Assembly: GCA_041658205.1 (NCBI GenBank)
Contig: JBBAAO010000001.1
Span: forward strand, 310,001 to 374,000
Direction: 5' to 3'
Length of the DNA stretch: 64,000 nucleotides
From: Bacteroidota bacterium
GTDB taxonomy: Bacteria; Bacteroidota; Ignavibacteria; UBA10030; UBA8401
Positions within the stretch are counted from its first letter, which is position 1. The number at the start of each line of letters is the position of its first letter. Below, piece by piece: positions 60,984-64,000 of the stretch. The position numbers and the translations under genes are program-made. The notes beneath the pieces are model-generated. The model made no database searches, was not told where the DNA came from, and was given only the letters and a program-made list of their open reading frames with translations.

Positions 60984-61330
60984 GAAAAAATTCTTTAAAA
61001 GGTGAGTCAGGTTATACACTGGTGGAAACACTTGTTGCGATGTCAATTTTTGTTCTGGTGTTGTCTGTGTTCTTCACATTTTTCGTAAAGATATTATTTA
61101 ATGAAAAAATCATGGAACAAAAAAAAGGTTTATTACTCGGTCAATCGAATCTCATACTGCAATCAGAAGATTTAGTCCTACAAGATTCCAGGGCAATAAT
61201 AGATAATATGATCGTCGATAAACACTATGTTAAAGATGGAAGGTTAGTAACGCTGGTTGTCTCCGTTCAAAAGCGGGATGACAATAAAGAAATTGTCAAA
61301 CTATCAAAATCATTTCTCATCGGGAAATAA
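60980..61330 (+). CDS. Type IV pilin-like/pseudopilin protein
   Basis: A 116-aa protein from ATG 60980, overlapping the preceding stop as ATGA. The prepilin signal is GES-G then YTLVETLVAMSIFVLVLSVF, a positively charged leader with cleavage after Gly and Glu at +5. The mature helix matches GspI/GspJ/PilV minor pseudopilins. The short body fits a minor subunit. Confidence 0.82.
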   Translation: MRKNSLKGESGYTLVETLVAMSIFVLVLSVFFTFFVKILFNEKIMEQKKGLLLGQSNLILQSEDLVLQDSRAIIDNMIVDKHYVKDGRLVTLVVSVQKRDDNKEIVKLSKSFLIGK

Positions 61331-61815
61331 TGTTGAAACGACTAAAAAATGAACAAGGGTTTACGATACAAGAACTTGTTGTTGTTTTGGCTGTGGGATC
61401 ATTGTTATTTATTTTTTCAAACATTACTTTTTCATTTATCCAAAGAACATACTTAACTTGGACAGGAAGAATAGAGCAGCAGGACGATTTGGTACGGACT
61501 TCTCTGCAAATGACGAAGGATATACAGCTATCTGAGGAAATTCTTGCTCAGGATGATTCCACCCTGATCCTTGTAACCGCAGGAGAAGATACAATTGAAT
61601 ATCATATTCGGTCTGGCCTGGTTTTTCGAAACGATATGATGATACTCAAGTCTGATTCTCTTCGACTGACCGTTCAAGCTTATGCCGATTCTGCATCAGC
61701 GAAACAAAAAATTGATTTGCATTTATCGGGGAAAAGTCCTAATTATACTACGGTAAAATCAACAAGTGAAAATCTCCGGGGGGAGAAACAACGATTTAAG
61801 CATCATCTATTTTAG
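61330..61815 (+). CDS. Type IV pilin-like/pseudopilin protein
   Basis: A 161-aa protein whose ATG overlaps the preceding TAA by 1 nt. The prepilin motif is EQG-F-TIQELVVVLAVGSLLFIFS, with Glu at +5 after the cleavage Gly. It looks like a GspJ/GspH-type minor pseudopilin. The globular part (50-150) is predicted to be beta-rich. Confidence 0.83.
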   Translation: MLKRLKNEQGFTIQELVVVLAVGSLLFIFSNITFSFIQRTYLTWTGRIEQQDDLVRTSLQMTKDIQLSEEILAQDDSTLILVTAGEDTIEYHIRSGLVFRNDMMILKSDSLRLTVQAYADSASAKQKIDLHLSGKSPNYTTVKSTSENLRGEKQRFKHHLF

Positions 61816-61819
61816 TAGT

Positions 61820-62941
61820 ATGGCGTATAAAGACTTTACCCTGGAAAATAGCACTGCGAAAACACCTATATTAACATCTTTTTTCACCTCTTCCCAAATC
61901 TTCTCATCAGTTTCTATTCGGCAAAAATTGGATTTTTGCACCCAATTATCATTTATGCTTGGGGCAAAAATATCCATTCAACGGGCTCTGGAAATTTTTA
62001 TTCATCAATGCCAGCATCCGGGGATGAAGAACATCGCCTCCGATATCTTAGCAGAGGTGAAGCGGGGGAATCCGTTTTACAAAGGATTAGCGAAACATCC
62101 AAAAACGTTTGATAGTCTCTTCATCACAACGGCTGAAGTCGGTGAAGAGAGCGGGAAATTGAGTGAAGTATTAGCAGATTTGGCAAAGTATCTTGAAAGA
62201 GTGGTAGAGTTTCAGAAAAAGATTCAGCAAGCGTTAATGTATCCGGCGCTGGTTATTCTCGTAGCTATTTCCGCCATTCTGTTTTTGCTCCTCTTTATTG
62301 TCCCTTCATTTGAAGAGATGTTTAAGAATTTTCAGGTCCAACCCCCTCTCATAACTCAAATTATTGTTGCTCTCTCCAATTTCCTGACAGAGAATATTTT
62401 TACCATCATTATCCTTGGTATCGTCAGTGTTTTAACCTTGGTTTGGTTCGGAGGAAATGATACGGTAAAGAAGAAAGCTCAGTCCTTAAGTTTTTCGCTT
62501 CCGTACATCAAGAAGATATTATTGCTCATCACTGTGGCAAGATTTTGTAGAACGCTTGGGACTTTATTGCAAGCGCAGGTTTCATTGATGGACTCATTAA
62601 AAATTACGGAGAGAATATTTACCAACGAAAAAGTGAAATCGGAAATTCAAAGTATCACAAAAAAGATACGGTTGGGAAAAAACATTTCATCGTCTGTTGT
62701 GAGTTCTTCACTATTTCCGCCAATGGTATCACAAATGATAGCAGTAGGAGAGGAGACAAGCGATCTTGATAAAATGCTCCTCCACGTTGCAGAATATTAT
62801 GAAAAAGAAATGGAACGAATTGTCGATACCATCTCAACGCTTCTTGAACCGATCATTATCCTAATTTTAGGTGTGTTTGTGGGAGGGATATTGATTGCAA
62901 TGTACCTGCCAATGTTTGAGATTATGAATGTGGTGAACTGA
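61820..62941 (+). CDS. GspF/PilC-type secretion/pilus platform protein
   Basis: A 373-aa inner-membrane protein from ATG 61820. It has two repeated T2SSF domains, each with a helical cytoplasmic part and a membrane helix. FCTQLSFMLGAKISIQRALEIF and GEESGKLSEVLADLAKYLE are the first repeat. RFCRTLGTLLQAQVSLMDSLKI and MIAVGEETSDLDKMLLHVAEYYEKEM are the second. Three TM segments lie near 155-180, 205-230 and 345-365. It anchors the assembly ATPase in type II secretion or type IV pilus machines. The pseudopilins upstream are its partners. Confidence 0.92.
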   Translation: MAYKDFTLENSTAKTPILTSFFTSSQIFSSVSIRQKLDFCTQLSFMLGAKISIQRALEIFIHQCQHPGMKNIASDILAEVKRGNPFYKGLAKHPKTFDSLFITTAEVGEESGKLSEVLADLAKYLERVVEFQKKIQQALMYPALVILVAISAILFLLLFIVPSFEEMFKNFQVQPPLITQIIVALSNFLTENIFTIIILGIVSVLTLVWFGGNDTVKKKAQSLSFSLPYIKKILLLITVARFCRTLGTLLQAQVSLMDSLKITERIFTNEKVKSEIQSITKKIRLGKNISSSVVSSSLFPPMVSQMIAVGEETSDLDKMLLHVAEYYEKEMERIVDTISTLLEPIIILILGVFVGGILIAMYLPMFEIMNVVN

Positions 62942-62999
62942 TCTGTGAATACATTAAATCTCAACACCGTAACACATAAAACAAGTAATTCTGCACGCT

Positions 63000-64000
63000 A
63001 TGTTGATTAACGTCAAAAAATATTTCTTGCTCTGTGTGCTTGCGATATCAAGCCAAACATCGTTTGGACAAGTTGGAAATTATCTTGAAGAATGGCGTTG
63101 GGTGCATTTCACAAAAGAGGATGGACTTCCTTCAAATATTATTTTTGATGTTGTCGAATCTTCCGACGGCGGTGTATGGGCATCAACCTTATCCGGTATT
63201 GCATGGTATGATGGTTTTCGTTGGAACAAAATTGATTCGGCGATGGGGCTGCCGGAAGTACAGCCACAGAAAATGTGTATTAACAGTTCCGGAATGTTAT
63301 CCGTCGTTATCAATGGAAAGATCTATGTCGGGAATAAAAATGGATTTCAGAAGATCGATATCCCTGAAGATATTGCGATAATGGATTCGCGTATCTTTGC
63401 GGCAAACTATCGAAGTGATTCATTAATGATTATTCAAACGACAATAAAAATATCGGAAACATATTTTTATTCTCACGGAGGAGTTAGTAAATCCCACGCA
63501 AAAACCCCTACACCGGTGACTGGCTTATGGTGCACAAAAAGCGGACGAATCATCATCAATTCTCACAATGGATTGTTTTATTGGAGTGAAAACAGCTGGA
63601 AAAATATTTGGGATTACGAGACAACTCACGAGAGATTTATCCGTTCTGTTGTTGAAAATGAGTCGGGATACGGAGCCATTACTATTGATTCCCCTAAAGA
63701 AGAAATTGGCGTATGGCAATATCAAAATAGGAAAAGATATTACCAACATTCTTCGCAAATATACCAGCCGGTCCGAACGATTGATATATCGAATGATGGT
63801 AATATCTTTGCGGTGTTTGAATCGGGAGATGTAAAAGAAAAAGGAAAAAATGATTGGATGCAGATTACACCGGTTCCAAAACAGCTTACCGGTGTTTTAT
63901 TTGTCAAATATCGTTCCAATAACGATCTCTGGGTAGGGACGGATCATGGATTATTCTTACACCGCACCACTGGCTCTCCGTGGACAATGTTGCGTCACAA
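63000..64000 (+). CDS. Two-component-type beta-propeller sensor, 3'-truncated by window edge
   Basis: The frame is open from ATG 63000 to the end of the window (333 codons). A signal peptide covers residues 1-24 (ending SQTSFGQ). The rest shows the repeated W-V-T/S-L-S-G-I and DLWVGTDHGLFL-type blades of regulator propeller repeats (Reg_prop): HFTKEDGLPSNIIFDVVESSDGGVWAST is the standard first blade. Such N-terminal parts belong to hybrid or simple histidine kinases, or to proteins that end with a Y_Y_Y domain. The output part is outside the window. Confidence 0.82.
   Translation, partial: MLINVKKYFLLCVLAISSQTSFGQVGNYLEEWRWVHFTKEDGLPSNIIFDVVESSDGGVWASTLSGIAWYDGFRWNKIDSAMGLPEVQPQKMCINSSGMLSVVINGKIYVGNKNGFQKIDIPEDIAIMDSRIFAANYRSDSLMIIQTTIKISETYFYSHGGVSKSHAKTPTPVTGLWCTKSGRIIINSHNGLFYWSENSWKNIWDYETTHERFIRSVVENESGYGAITIDSPKEEIGVWQYQNRKRYYQHSSQIYQPVRTIDISNDGNIFAVFESGDVKEKGKNDWMQITPVPKQLTGVLFVKYRSNNDLWVGTDHGLFLHRTTGSPWTMLRH

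Overview
The window is an AT-rich bacterial chromosome segment in which every supported gene lies on the + strand. A RemB-like outer-membrane protein, Wzi-type capsule proteins, a two-component-type beta-propeller sensor and frequent TTG/GTG starts with weak Shine-Dalgarno sequences suggest a member of the Fibrobacterota-Chlorobiota-Bacteroidota (FCB) group. Ignavibacteria-like is my best guess, but this is inference from gene content and not a marker-gene placement.

Region 1 (about 2.3-43.5 kb) is a very large capsule/exopolysaccharide/O-antigen locus of the Wzx/Wzy type. It holds a CapD/WbpM 4,6-dehydratase, UDP-glucose dehydrogenase plus UDP-xylose synthase, the export pair (SLBB channel and Wzz-like chain-length protein), a flippase, a putative polymerase, a phosphoglycosyltransferase that would start the repeat unit, at least four glycosyltransferases, a sulfotransferase, and sugar-nucleotide modules for dTDP-rhamnose (rmlBACD), dTDP-Fuc3NAc (fdtD/fdtB) and other epimerised or aminated sugars. 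A nine-gene block (13441-19842) combines an HpcH/HpaI aldolase, a KdsB-like CMP-transferase, an SIS isomerase, two oxidoreductases, an SDR and an AroB-like cyclase. It looks like a pathway for an uncommon ulosonic acid or cyclitol. GC content changes sharply inside the locus, as expected of a mosaic assembled by repeated exchange. One rmlC copy carries an in-frame amber codon, and a tandem-repeat tract behind rmlD ends in a second copy of the rmlD 3' end.

Region 2 (43.85-59.6 kb) is an accessory island. It begins with the 5' half of a tRNA-Val gene broken in the anticodon loop, followed directly by a tyrosine recombinase. The cargo comes in three blocks. The first is an alpha/beta hydrolase, an unknown protein, a membrane protein, a metallophosphoesterase and an amidohydrolase. 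The second is a compact overlapping set of a putative alpha/alpha-toroid membrane protein, NUDIX, an unknown protein and HIT. The third is a SIR2-HerA antiphage-type module with an extra gene carrying a PD-(D/E)XK-like nuclease motif. The second block is the best candidate for an undescribed nucleotide-centred conflict system.

Region 3 (59.6-64.0 kb) returns to what look like housekeeping surface genes: three pilin-like/pseudopilin proteins, a GspF/PilC platform protein, and the start of a beta-propeller sensor that runs off the window. The left edge likewise cuts a RemB-like outer-membrane gene.
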